The position numbers and the translations under genes were made by a program. Positions 1 to 15,857 of a stretch of DNA of 64,000 nucleotides are shown piece by piece. Origin of the DNA: Piscicola geometra. Its lineage: Eukaryota > Annelida > Clitellata > Hirudinida > Piscicolidae. How positions within the stretch are numbered: position 1 is the stretch's first letter; every line of letters begins with the position of its first letter. Below the pieces are notes generated by a model. It was not told where the DNA came from and ran no database searches. It worked only from the letters and a program-made list of their open reading frames with translations. The stretch is from assembly GCA_943735955.1 (NCBI GenBank), contig OX030963.1, positions 4,309,158 to 4,373,157 on the forward strand, written 5' to 3'.

Positions 1-2633
<2,633 letters not shown>

Positions 2634-3518
2634 GCTCGTTCCATCACTGACTCTTCTCTTGACTTTACTGTTAATAAAATAACTCTCTGTCTTCAATCTA
2701 TAATCTCTTGGTCTTCTTCTATGTTTCTCAAACTTAATCCGGACAAATTTGAACTTATATATTTCAATAAAAAATCAAAGTCTTTACTATCTCTTCCTTC
2801 TTTAGTTTTGCCTCCCCCTTCCTCATTATCTCTAAACCCTTCATCTTCCATTCGTAGTCTTGGTTTTATTCTCGATTCTAACTTGTCTTTAGCTCCTCAA
2901 ATTCTATCTGTCTCTAAATCTTGTTACTTCCACATTCGTCGTATTAAACAGCTTCTTCCTTTTCTCGATGATCCTACTTTGCAACTTCTTGTTTCTTCTC
3001 GAGTTCTCTCCAGGATTGATTATTGCAACTCTCTTTACTATGGTCTCCCTGATACTACTTTAGCTCCTCTTAATAATGCCTTCAATTGTGCTGCTCGTCT
3101 TGTTCCTGGTGCTCCTAAGTTTTCTCACATTTCTCCTTATCTTCGTTTGTTACATTGGTTACCTTTAAGATCTAGAGTGACTTTTAAAATATGCCTAAAT
3201 ATGTTTAAAATTCATAACTGTAATGCTCCAATTTATCTTTAAAATCTAATTAAACAACCCCCTAAATCTGGTCTAAGATCATCCACCTTTAAGCGTTCTT
3301 TTCGTTTTCCAGTTAAACACTCTTTTGCTAAACGTTCTTTTTCTTACTGTGGTCCTCTTTTATGGAATTCTTTACCTTCTTCTTTTACTTCAACTAAGTC
3401 ACTCATAACTTTCCGTCGAAGTCTGAAGACGTACTTGTTCGGGACGTGATGGCTGAGCGCTTTTGTTCACCTAGTAAAGGGCGCTATACAAATCATTAGT
3501 GATTGATTGATTGGGTTA
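2634..3518 (+). mobile_element. 5'-truncated non-LTR retrotransposon (CR1/L2-like)
   Basis: Translation in one frame gives the C-terminal part of a LINE reverse transcriptase. The typical order is SMFLKLNPDKFEL, IRSLGFILDSNLS, RIDYCNSLYYGLP and LRLLHWLPLRSRV, then LLWNSLPSS and TFRRSLKTYLF after a break. The main open frame is 2721-3242, but the same frame reads upstream to about 2634. A TAA at 3240-3242 interrupts it, and the homology resumes immediately afterwards in frame to about 3447. The endonuclease and the catalytic RT core are absent. The copy ends with GCGCTATACAAATCATT followed by TGATTGATTGATTG, the type of 3' tail used by CR1/L2-like elements. It is a dead 5'-truncated insertion. 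The exact clade is inferred. Confidence 0.85.
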
Positions 3519-3688
3519 GAAACCAGTTCATCTCGAGCAACCTCTCCCTAATTAAGTTGAGACCAAAAATCAATGATTAATATTAATAATTAAATGATAA
3601 CTTCACACATATTCACTATTTATCCTAATGTTGAAATTATTTTATTATGAATAAATTTAATTTTTAAATTAAAGTGCAGTGGTTAGTT

Positions 3689-3696
3689 TGACGTCA
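3689..3696. promoter_or_regulatory. CRE-type palindrome upstream of UBE2W
   Basis: A perfect TGACGTCA (consensus CREB/ATF site) lies 26 bases before the proposed UBE2W start codon, in the only short non-repetitive stretch between the LINE remnant and the gene. Its promoter role is inferred from position. Confidence 0.45.
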
Positions 3697-3721
3697 TAGC
3701 AAAAATAAAAATACTGAAGCG

Positions 3722-5634
<1,913 letters not shown>

Positions 5635-6321
5635 AATTGAAAATAAATAATGACAGTAAATTAAAATCATTTACCGAATGTGTAACGACTCTTTATAAAT
5701 CAATTCTATTTAAGTTTCATTTTTATAGTTTAAAAGACACTTATTTTAACTTTCCATAAATATAAAAAGTTTTTATTAAAAACTTTTCATATCTTTAAAA
5801 CCTCTAAACACCTTTTCATTTTTTAAAATTAGTTTAGTTTAGGGAGTTAAAACCACGCAGATCTTTTGACCTCAATAATGGTAAAATAAAAAAATTAATA
5901 AAAAAAACAAACAAACAAACAAAACAAACAAACAAACAAACAAAAAACAACAAAAAAACAAAAAACAAAACAAAACATATCTAAAAAATTTATATATTTA
6001 TGTTTATGTATATAAATATTTGTTACTATTATGTCATAGTCGCACTTATAGTTAGAATTAGAATATTTTTCAAAACATCACTTTCCACCCGCAGACGACA
6101 CGGTATGACGTTGTACACTCCATTTTAGAAAATGTCCTGAAATCAAATGTCAGAAACACAAGAATATCGACATTTAAACTTCCCAGCAACTCAAACGAAC
6201 ACCATGTCTTTATTTTACATCTTTTTCAAATGAATTTTTTTACGCATTCATTGTAAAAATTCTTTTTTTGATTTTCTTTCAATAACACATCAAACTTTTC
6301 TGCTTCTTTTGTGTAACGACT
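5635..6321. other. AT-rich spacer with A/C simple repeat
   Basis: Holds the presumed UBE2W 3' end (AATAAA at 5642-5647), then AT-rich sequence with an AAACA/AAAC-type simple repeat at about 5898-5980. No gene is recognised. Confidence 0.6.
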
Positions 6322-6329
6322 CTCGGCTT

Positions 6330-6625
6330 CAGGGGCGGCGATCTGCTGAAAATCTTGGGATGGTTCTACCCAGCATGGACGATCCTGTGGGGTCTAGGAT
6401 TCGGACCCTTCCTCCCCTTATTTAAAAAACATTTTAAACTTCGCTTATGATAGGAATATCTAAGTAAGCAACTAATATTTTAGTTTTAGACAGCTATCAC
6501 TGTTACTACACTTACTCTCAATGTATTACTATGTAAACATTCTGTTTTATGCCATGGTTGACGATTATGCTCGTATCAAAACAAGAGTTTAACCATTTTT
6601 TCGGACCCCAGGATCGCTGTCCATG
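6330..6625 (+). mobile_element. hAT-like MITE, copy 1
   Basis: Starts CAGGGGCGGCGATCTGCTG and ends GACCCCAGGATCGCTGTCCATG. The body contains TACCCAGCATGGACGATCCT and a segment (about 6445-6590) shared with the copies at 8977 and 51318. No coding capacity. Assignment to hAT rests on the CAGGGG terminus and the 8-bp flank match described for the composite unit. Confidence 0.75.
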
Positions 6626-7624
6626 TTATTAAATATTTTATTTTTTTTCTTCTTTTTTTTAAGACTTTAGTAAGTTTTAAGAATTTGATTATTTATGTTT
6701 TATCTTACTGAGTATTTGCATATAACTGAATTTTTTTCTCAAATTACTTCAAAGCAACCTTTTATAAGAAGGCTTAAAGAATGTTCCATGCTTTAATTAA
6801 CGGAGTTTATTTACTAGTAATTTATAAATGAGTCATATGATATTGGGGTTAGATGTTACAAGCATATCGGTGTTGTTTGTTACAAACCGTTTAACGACAT
6901 CCCAATCAGTGAAATGGTTTGTACAACTCTTAGTTATTTCATTACTTTCAGGTGATATAATGAATTATATGCAAAAAAAATTATTGGATCCGCGTGAAAC
7001 CAAATGTTTCAAGTCATGCAGTGGAGATTGTCAAGGAACCTCGACGTTGAATCCGAAGTGTTTCTGCATAAATGGCTTGAACTTCATGATGCTTCATCAA
7101 ATCTATGAAAAGAGTTTAACAAACAAAAGTACTTTGCCGTTGATGAATGAACACAGTCGAAAAGCTTTTAATACTGAGCAGCAGCGCAAAATATAAGACT
7201 CAATTGAAACAGAAGCGAAACTGTACCATGGTCTCCCACCACAAAAATGTGAGAAAGCTTGGATAGCAATATGCTGTGAAAACCAGCTTTTCCACTTTTA
7301 TATCCTTTTTCGAATTCAATCCTTTTTATTTTAATTCATTCAAATTATTTATGAACCTTTAAAGTCATCTTTTACGAGCTCAAACCCTTTGAGGCAGTAT
7401 GTAAAGCTCTATGCATTGTTCTGCCACAACTGCGTGTCAAAAGTTTCTCGAAGCTCAACAAAATGCCTGATCATTTAATAAACTTCGAAACAAATAGTTG
7501 ATGGATTGTGGTTGAGAACAAAAGAGTTTGTATTAATGTATACCCTTATTTGCAATATTATTAATTTCCTTTCGCTTCTCTGCCTCTTCTTGTTCATCTT
7601 CCAAACATTCATTCTTTATAAATC
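6626..7624. other. Unassigned interval inside the composite unit
   Basis: AT-rich. A 122-codon open frame (6828-7196, +) contains a Cys-containing stretch (about residues 57-80) but no domain I recognise, and it lacks clear flanking signals. It may be a decayed transposon fragment or chance. Presumed 3' flank of the minus-strand gene that ends at 7625. Confidence 0.4.
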
Positions 7625-8080
7625 TCACATAACTTTTTCTCGCACCTCCTGAATGGACTTTGACACCACATCGCACATTTCCTTGGGCCCCACATCGCCT
7701 TCTTTTCCCAATGGAAAGAGACGTTCTAGTTTTTCCGCTAATTCCATCAGACCCTTGCAGTCTGTCAATCCATCGCTTGAGTCAATTTCTCCTCTTGATT
7801 CTTTTGCCTCTGATCGACTTTCCTCACCTTGAGCACTCTCCTTTTCTGTTTCAGTTATCAAGTCTTGCATATTCTTCTTGAATACTTGACAGAACTCATC
7901 TAAGGTTCCCTGGACATCACCTTTGGAAAGTAGGAAGACTTGTTTCATTGAATCCCCTGTTCCAGGGCAGCCAGGAAAGTCCATAAAGTCTCCGTCTTTC
8001 AGTGCTTCTTCGCCCACCTCGCCTTGCACAAGAGAGAAGAAGGAGACAAGAAGGACCAGAGAGAGGAATGACTCCATCAT
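7625..8080 (-). CDS. Small secreted protein, unknown family, intact
   Basis: 151 codons in one coding exon, start codon at 8080-8078. Residues 1-20 form a clear signal peptide (MMESFLSLVLLVSFFSLVQG). The mature part is acidic and hydrophilic. It has four cysteines, in FPGCPG, DEFCQVF, LTDCKGL and KEMCDVV, and a Glu/Ser/Lys-rich centre (about residues 80-105). Helical flanks around paired cysteines suggest a small disulphide-bonded helical protein. No family is recognised. Upstream on the same strand, an acceptor (8110-8114) and a donor GTGAGC (8273-8278) predict a 5' UTR intron, and TATAAA lies at 8323-8328. These signals argue for a genuine expressed gene. It sits between the two MITE copies, so it may have been carried by them. 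Confidence 0.75.
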   Translation of the reverse strand: MMESFLSLVLLVSFFSLVQGEVGEEALKDGDFMDFPGCPGTGDSMKQVFLLSKGDVQGTLDEFCQVFKKNMQDLITETEKESAQGEESRSEAKESRGEIDSSDGLTDCKGLMELAEKLERLFPLGKEGDVGPKEMCDVVSKSIQEVREKVM

Positions 8081-8322
8081 GGCAGATTTTGGGTTTTCAG
8101 TGAAGGAATCTGTCGAAGAATGCAGATGAGTTGCCGATTCGAGTCGCCCTTAATTATAAACATGATTATTGATGCGAGTTTTTTTGGTTAAATTTAGCAC
8201 AAAAACACTTTTTAAATATAAACTGATGACTTAAAAATTGAAAAAGCATTTAATAAGACAGAAACAAAACTTGCTCACCTCGTGTTGAAAAGAACGGATG
8301 CGGATGGCTAGCTGCTCGGGCC

Positions 8323-8328
8323 TTTATA
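8323..8328 (-). promoter_or_regulatory. TATA box of the small secreted-protein gene
   Basis: TATAAA on the minus strand, about 45 bases upstream of the predicted 5' UTR donor at 8278 and at a proper distance for a start site near 8295. Predicted from sequence only. Confidence 0.5.
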
Positions 8329-8976
8329 GAAAACACTGTTGGCTAATCGTTCGAACGTCCAATGAAAATGCTTGAGAGTTTCCTTCAATCAGTCCCTTGT
8401 TCATCTCCGACTTCCAGCAGCATTTCTAAGCGTTTGTTAATTCAGCAGACGAGGTGTATTGATCGACTGTAAACATTATTTCGTGTTAGGAATTAATTAG
8501 ATCTATGATTTAATCTAAGTTATTTATTTTATTAACCCGCTAATTAATTAACGCAAATAGAGACTAAATAAACCAAATGTTGTTTTTGACTTTTGAGTAT
8601 AAAAAATATGAATAAGAGACGGAAATTCTGTCAGTTAAAATGGTTATTCAAAGAAAAACTTTGTGGATTCAACGTCTGGAAATGGCGTTGAAAAAAGTGA
8701 GTATAGAAATTGGAAAAAAACTTTATGGAAAAGCTATCAAAAAAAGAGTTAATTCTTTATATATATTATCTTTGGTTAGTAGCAGCCCTCTTTTCATTAA
8801 TTTATTGTTTAATTTATGCAAGAATTAATGGCAGCCGCGTTAACCTTCTAATACTTCTATTAAATAGTTTCTTCTCAAAAGCGTCATCAAATGTTCTTTT
8901 TAACGCTCTGCATTTAATTTTTTATATATTTCCATTTGTAAAGTAAACTCTTTGGAATACTGCATATAGTCTATAT

Positions 8977-9342
8977 CAGGGGCGGCGATCTGCTGCAAAT
9001 CTTGGGGAGGGTCCTACCCAGCATAGATGTTCCTAGGGGGTACTGAGATCCACACCCCCCTTTCCCCCCACTCAAAAAACATTTTTAAACTTCTGTTTTG
9101 ATACGAATATTTAAGTAAGCAAAGAATAGTTTTGTTTTAGACAGCTATAACTACAACTACACATACTCACAATGTATTACTATGTAAATATTCTGTTTTA
9201 TGACATGGTTGACGATTATGTTCGCATCAAAACAAGAGTTAAAAAGTTTTTAATGAAAAAAGTGGGAGGAGGGGGGGTGGGGTCCACATTAGGAGGCTTA
9301 CTAGCAAAAAGTGGGTTCCAGACCCCAGGATCGCTGTCTATG
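8977..9342 (+). mobile_element. hAT-like MITE, copy 2
   Basis: Starts CAGGGGCGGCGATCTGCTG and ends CCCAGGATCGCTGTCTATG. It is clearly homologous to copy 1 along its length but longer, with an extra G-rich stretch near 9260-9300. Followed by CTCGGCTT, the same octamer that precedes copy 1. Confidence 0.78.
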
Positions 9343-9762
9343 CTCGGCTTATCCAACGGTAGGTCCTAGGTTCAAATGCAATCGAAGTAGTGAGCGCTTC
9401 AGTTGCGTAGCTGGGTGATATATAAAAACTAAAATTTATTTATTTAATTATTAAATTAAATGATTTAATTTAAAGTGTGATTTGATGAATAAATGAACTA
9501 GGAGTTTTTGCAGAGGTGGCAGTAGCTTTATTGGTGAAAAGCCTGCGCCAAATGAGTTGAATCGCGCCTAAAAGATCATAAAATCACATTTGTTGTGAGT
9601 GGTGAAGGTGACTATGATGATGGTGGTGATGATGATTATATATGGTGGTGGTGATGATGATTATGTTTGGTGGTGATGATGATGTGTTGTGCAACGGGCT
9701 TCTGAAGGGTTTTGATATCAGCTTCGATCACGCATCAGGAATTAAGAAATATGACTACCATG

Positions 9763-9826
9763 TATGTGTGTGCGTATGTGTGTGTGTGTGTGTATGTGTG
9801 TGTGTGTGTGTGTGTATGTGTGTGTG

Positions 9827-9889
<63 letters not shown>

Positions 9890-9900
9890 TTGTGAGTGTG
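9763..9900. repeat. (TG)n microsatellite
   Basis: About 65 TG units with a few TA/CG interruptions. The poly Cys-Val frames over it are artefacts. Confidence 0.95.
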
Positions 9901-11007
9901 AAGCTATCAAGCAACTATGCCTAGGTGGAAGTGTGTAAAATGTTATTTTAGCTTGAGCTCAATGGGTTATTGCAACGTTTGTCGTGCAGCCAAAGTGTGC
10001 GGAAAGCGGAATGTTCAAGGAAAAGATGAGAAGTTTTAAATGGAGTGTGACGAAACTATCAAATGAGGTTTGCAATGTTTTAAAGATTCAAACAATGTTT
10101 GAAGTTAAGTTTTTTTTTGAAATGAATCGAATACAAATTAATACTTTTAAAATGAATTAAATCGTTTGAAAATCAGAAATTAATTGAAATTGAAGTTTCA
10201 AGAAAACAAATTGCTATAGATGACAGTATATTTAAGGGAATAAAAAGAAAATAGAAGTTGTGTAAGAATGGAAGTGTAGGAAAGCGAAACAAACAACGTA
10301 TGCAAGTATTTTAAAGAGTTTTTATAATCTATAAAAACAATGGGAAAACGTACAAAGCATTGAGCGTGTGTGGAATTTAATCTAAGAAATGCAAAATGTC
10401 TTACAGTTGCATGCCGATGATTATGCTTTCAAAATGGCGTCAAGCTTATTATTATTTATATTAATAATAATAATTATATTAATAATTGTTATTATTATTA
10501 TTATCAAGCTTCCATGACAATTAATAAGTAAGGATCGTTAAATGGATCAGAAGGGATGTCTCATCGATAAATGATGTAGCGGAGTATTCATAAGCGGAAT
10601 ATCAACTCTTAAATGTCTGGAAAAGTAATTCGAGAAGAATATGAAATCTCAAAAACAACAAATGTTCAAAAGATGATTATTTTGATGATGATAATGATAA
10701 AGATGAGTGTGATAATGATGCTGATGATGAGGAGGAGGATGAAGATGATGAGGAGGATGATGAAGATGATGAGGAGGAGGATGAGGAGGAAAATGAAGAT
10801 GATGAGAAAAAAGATGAAAATAATAATTGCAATAGTATTCTTGAAAAGCTAAAAAGCTCAAAGTTCAAATCCGCATTTAAAATAACTTCGATTGAAAGGT
10901 GAAAATGAATTTGTCTCAAAGTGTGGAAAGCTTAGAACACGCTTGTGAAGAAGCAGAAGTGTTAAAAGTGCATCTAAGTATCTTTACAAATAGTTAGTGC
11001 TAATAAT

Positions 11008-11146
<139 letters not shown>

Positions 11147-11890
11147 TAATAATAAAAAAAAAATAATAATAATAATATATTATAGGTAGTGCTATGAGAG
11201 CTATCTGAATGAATGACAATGCTTGAGAAATCATTAAATTGCATTTTCCACTTTTTTTATTCGAAACTCGTGTTGAAATTGATTGGACTAAGTGCAATTC
11301 TTCCAAAAAAACCACCAAGATGACAATGTTGAGAAATTGAGAAGATTGAAAAATCACAAAATCAAAAGGGAAGTAATAGACATTTAAAAACAATATTAAC
11401 TGGGAAATTATATTCAGTTAATTAACCACCACCACTAAAAACAACAACTCCAACAACAGGAACATCACCAACACCATCAGCAACTCCAACCACAACATTA
11501 TTTTTTCCATTTTAGCCTTTTTTAAAACACTCCAATCAGGTGATCTCACTATAACACAACGACCAATCCAGAATTCTTTTCTTCTCAACATAACAACAAA
11601 AAACAAAACATACTTAACCAAACAACAAGAACAACAGAAACAACAATAAAAACCCACCTCCAACAACAACAACAACAAATTGGCGAGGTAAACGAGATTT
11701 TAGCTTGAAAGACCAATACCCACATTCAAATCAAAAGGCTTTTTTTCTAACAACAACTAAAACAAGAAAAAAATGATAATAACAATAATTAAAGAAATAT
11801 TATATCAATAACATAAATAATGATAATATAATGAATAATTAGAAATAATTATTGTCTTTAAATACAAATTCAGCCGATTAATAGTATGCG

Positions 11891-12070
11891 ATGAAAAGAA
11901 AAAACTGTTTGGCATGTGAAAAGTTGCTGTATGAGACAGAAAAACTCAAAAAGTTTATCGAATTAAATCCAGAAAAAACTTTTTTTAACAAAACAAAAAG
12001 TCGAAAAAATAGATTCAAAACGAAGTTTAAAGAGGCACGGAAAAAACAGGGAATATTGAATATTTGTTGA
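11891..12070 (+). CDS. Basic 59-residue ORF, possibly a terminal exon
   Basis: ATG at 11891 and TGA at 12068-12070. It begins MKRKNCLACEKLLYETEKLK with a CxxC pair, then Lys/Arg-rich sequence (FFNKTKSRKNRFKTKFKEAR) ending ILNIC. It sits in AT-rich DNA, where a Lys-biased frame can arise by chance. The frame also reads back to an AG at 11885-11887, so it could be the last exon of the unresolved + strand gene. No family is recognised. Confidence 0.3.
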   Translation: MKRKNCLACEKLLYETEKLKKFIELNPEKTFFNKTKSRKNRFKTKFKEARKKQGILNIC

Positions 12071-12299
12071 TTTAAAAAAACTAAATTCATTTTTTCAAAA
12101 AAGTGTATTATAATTAAAAGAAACTTTAATTTAAAATGATTCATAGATAATTAATTATTCGAAGAAATTGCTGTTGAAGAATAGATTGTTGTATAAGCAA
12201 GGGAATTACAAGTGATGATGATGATGATGAGAAGGAGGAGGAGAAGGAGGATTTTGGTGGTGATGATGATTATGGGGAAGATGATGATGATGATGACTC

Positions 12300-12731
12300 T
12301 CACACGACACCATTGTAGGAGTTGGCAATGAGTTGAGGAGTGGTTGGAGGGAAGGAGGAGAGGTCAAGAACGTTGCACGGCTGTGGTGGTGATGAAGAGG
12401 TTTAAAATCATAATTATTATAATCAAAACACCTATATTTATCGAAATTATCATCATCATAATCATCGTAATCATCATAATCATCATCATCATAATCATCA
12501 TCATCATAATCATCATCATCATAATCATCATCATCATAATCATCATCATCATAATCATCATCATCATAATCATCATCATCATAATCATCATCATCATAAT
12601 CATCATCATCATCATCATAATCATCATCATCATAATCATCATCATCATAATCATCATCATCATAATCATCATCTTCATAATCATCATCATCATAATCATC
12701 AGCATAATCATCATAATCATCATGATCATAG

Positions 12732-12768
<37 letters not shown>

Positions 12769-15700
12769 AACCATCATCATAGTCATCATCATCATAAGCA
12801 TCATCATATTCATCATCATCATCATCACAGGCATCATCATCATCATATTCATCATCATCATCATCACAGGCATCATCATCATCATCATCATCATCCTTCT
12901 CACCTGGTTTTCCATCATGCAGTTTATTTCTTCAGCCACCATTTCTCCAGCAGTCATCTTGTTGAAACCTCCCCCTGATGGATGGATGGATGGATGGATG
13001 GATGGATGGATGGATGGATGGATGGATGGATGGATGGATGGATGCATGGATGCATGGATGGATAAAAAGAAGAATGAGAGGGTGGATAGATTGATAGATA
13101 AAAAGGCTAATTAATGGATAAATGGATCGGTAGAAAAACCATAAAAAATTCCAAAATAAAATGTTTTCAATTTTTTCCAGAATCTCTTAGTTACCACTCC
13201 CACAACACCACCCCACCACACCACTACCACACCACAAAACCCCCCTAACACCCTTAAACCCCCCCCCCCCCCCCACAGCACCATGTCCCTTTGCGAGGGC
13301 CTGAACCATGAGCTTGCCGTCTGCAGTCAATCCGGCTCTAAGCGAATACGTCTCGATCTTTTCCGAGAGCTCAAAGTCCTTGGTGAATTTGTTCTTCGAG
13401 AGCTTCTCTGGTGTTCGTTCTTCGTGCCTGGCCTTCACTCTGTTGGTGGGTGGGTGAATTGGTTGAGTGGGTGGTTGGGTGGTTGAATGGTTGGGTGGGT
13501 GAATGGTTGGATGGGTGAATGGTTGGGTGGATGAATGGTTGGGTGGGTGGTCGGGTGGTTGAATGGTTGGGTGGGTGAATGGGTGAATTGGTTGGGTGGA
13601 TTGGTTGGGTGGATTGGTTAAGTGGATTGGTTGGGTGAGTGGGTAGCTGAATGGTTGAATGGGTAAATGGGTGGGTGAATGGATTGAGATCTTTTTTAGA
13701 AAATCGATTTTTTCGCGCATCGTGTTACTCATGAATGTAGTTTTACTTTTCATTGATGTAACTTACACTTTCAATATATAATTAAATCTAAAAAGAATTT
13801 TCAAAGCAACTCAGCACCAGTACAGCACACAAACACCCTCAAATCAAACCGGATGCGGTTCTCCTTGATGATGAGGATGGTGATCTCCCTAGGAGTGAAG
13901 TTCAAGCCGATATCCAGCACCAGCATCATCTTGCGTCGTTTCACATCGCCGCTTTCATCGTCCAGAAAATACGCCAAACCTCGCTTTTCCCTCCTAAACG
14001 GACTAGAACAATTAACCGGAGTTCCCGGTTGCGAGCCGGATGATTTCACCGAGGTCGTCGACGATTGCGCCGTCACATTCGTGGTGGTTTGAGTGGTGCT
14101 ACGCGAAGGACTGGCGCTGTGGCTCGATGGCTTGCGGAGACGAAGCGTCTTGGGCGGGAGGGGCGCTTCGATGATGAGAATGCCATCGGTGGTGAGGCAT
14201 GAGCGGAGCTTGGTGTGGTCGACCTCGCGAGGTTTTTCGATCTTGCGTTCGTATGCGAGGCCTTCTCGAACGGCGCTGATCGTGATTCGCTCGCTGTTTG
14301 CTGTGATCTGGTGGTGGTGTGATGGTGGTGTGGTGGTGGTGTGGTTTGGGTGGTGTGGTTTGGGTGGTGTGGTTTGGGTGGTGTGGTTTGGGTGGTGTGG
14401 TTTGGGTGGTGTGGTTTGGGTGGTGTGGTTTGGGTGGTGTGATGGTGGTGTGGTTTGGGTGGTGTGGTTTGGGTGGTGTGGAGATGGTGTGTTGGTGGTG
14501 TGGTTTGGGTGGTGTGGAGATGGTGTGTTGGTGGTGTGGTTTGGGTGGTGTGGTTTGGGTGGTGTGGTTTGGGTGGTGTGGTTTGGGTGGTGTGGAGTTG
14601 GTGTGTTGGTATTGTGCTCTTGTGGTGTGAGTGAGGCGTTGATGGTTTAGGTACTGATGGAAGTGTGGTGTTCACAAAAGATGGTTTTGAATTTTAGAAA
14701 GTTTCAATTCTCCTGTATAAACCAGAGTAAATCTGAAACGAGAACTCATATGAACATAAATGACCGAAATATTTCAATATTTAAAGTTTAAATTAAACTA
14801 ACTTCCATGCCATATCACACTAGCACCTTAAAAATATTCATTCTTCAATAATTTGAAATTGATTTAATAAAATGTCAAAAGACTTTATTAAATAGAGTTA
14901 TGAATGCAAAAGATTAATCCAATTTGACCCGAAATTCAATTTCGCGAAGAGTACAAAGAGCGGCATCTATCTTTTGTAACACGACCCCCATGGACACCTC
15001 ATGGACACTCCATGGACACCACACCCTCTTCCCGGAGCCGTCGTTAATGTCATGCACAGTGTGTCCTTTTAATCAAAGCTCTTTCTACCACAAAACACTA
15101 CCATTTTGAATGTACCACCCATCTTCATCACCCTCACCAATTCATTTATCTTGAGACATGAACTTTCACCTAATTAACTTCTCCCCATCTCATGCCCTCT
15201 CTTTCCAATCAACTGACCACCCATCTTATCACTCATCCCATTCATCTTACACTCCCCCTTTTTTTCTATTTACCCATTCACCCTTCTTGTTTAACCTCCT
15301 TTGTTCCACCCCCCCCCCCCACCCATAAACCCACCCACCTATCCATCCATCAACTCACCCACCTATCCACCAACCCACCCACCCACCTTGACACTCGCAG
15401 GCTCAAACTCTGAGATGTCAAACCTCAACTTGTACCTCATACCCGCTCCAGGATACTCCAGGAACAACGTCTTCATCTTCTTCCCGTCCAGCACGTCCAA
15501 ACTTCCCCGCCTCTTCTTCACCTCTCCGCTCAACTCTCCCTCATTCACCGTCACTTGCGCCTCAATCGCCTCCGAGTGACAGCGCTCCACCAACGAATGT
15601 CTCGATGAGGTGCTCTGAGTCATCCTGTGCGACGGAGAAGCCGGCAGCAGGTGCAGAAACTCCTCCTTCATCTGCTCAACGTCCTTCTCCCAGTCTTTCT

Positions 15701-15857
15701 TCCTCCGTCTCGCTTCTTCGATCACGAATTTCTCCATCTCCTTGATGCGTTGAACGTGGCGACCGTCGAAGGAGAGGCTGTCGTGCTGGATGGGCACTGG
15801 GTGCGCAGGACTCGAGTGGGCGTTGGTGCCTCCCGTTGTGTGCGTGCTGCTGTCCAT
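12300..15857 (-). CDS. Small heat-shock protein with two alpha-crystallin domains
   Basis: ATP-independent chaperone of the sHSP family. Exons on the minus strand: 15857-15387, 14307-13850, 13439-13282, 12974-12904, 12380-12300. Phases fit and predict 412 residues. The N-terminal region is charged and helical (residues 37-70). The first alpha-crystallin domain (about 142-207) reads [50 protein letters not shown]. The second (about 280-362) reads [49 protein letters not shown] Ser/Thr-rich linker separates them. The last two exons encode a tail without a clear IxI motif. They are joined by phase and are less certain than the first three. Tandem-domain sHSPs are known in flatworms. Donors include GTTTGA and GTGCTG. 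All four introns begin G-rich and end C-rich. I saw no clear heat-shock element upstream. Confidence 0.88.
12440..12895. repeat. CAT/TCATAA trinucleotide array in sHSP intron 4
   Basis: About 450 bp of CATCATCATAAT-type units filling most of the intron between the last two sHSP exons. The poly-Ile and poly-Met frames over it are artefacts. Confidence 0.93.
12978..13052. repeat. (GGAT)n array next to a splice acceptor
   Basis: About 18 units of GATG. Read on the sHSP sense strand it is (CATC)n and ends directly in CAG, the acceptor of exon 4 at 12974. Confidence 0.93.
14312..14620. repeat. 12-bp minisatellite in sHSP intron 1
   Basis: Tandem copies of GGTGTGGTTTGG with GATGGTGTGTTG variants. 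On the sense strand it forms the C-rich 3' part of the intron (CCACACCACCCAAA) and runs into the acceptor at 14308-14310. Confidence 0.92.

Larger units (their letters stand above)
6322..9350. mobile_element. Possible composite hAT-type unit between two MITE copies
   Basis: Two copies of the same MITE family (6330-6625 and 8977-9342) lie in the same orientation about 2.35 kb apart. The 8 bases before the left copy (6322-6329) and the 8 bases after the right copy (9343-9350) are identical, CTCGGCTT. The inner flanks (TTATTAAA and GTCTATAT) match neither each other nor these. An 8-bp duplication around ends starting CAGGGGCGG is what hAT transposases make. The simplest reading is that both copies and the DNA between them, including the secreted-protein gene, moved as one unit. 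Recombination between copies or chance is not excluded. Confidence 0.45.

Noticed and set aside
6828..7196. 122-codon open frame with a Cys-containing stretch
   Set aside because: No recognisable family, no convincing splice or promoter context, AT-rich surroundings inside a mobile-looking segment. Kept only as an unassigned interval.
9352..9420. Sequence with GGTCCTAGGTTCAAATGC resembling a tRNA B box
   Set aside because: No matching A box, no cloverleaf and no acceptor stem could be drawn. Not called as tRNA or SINE.
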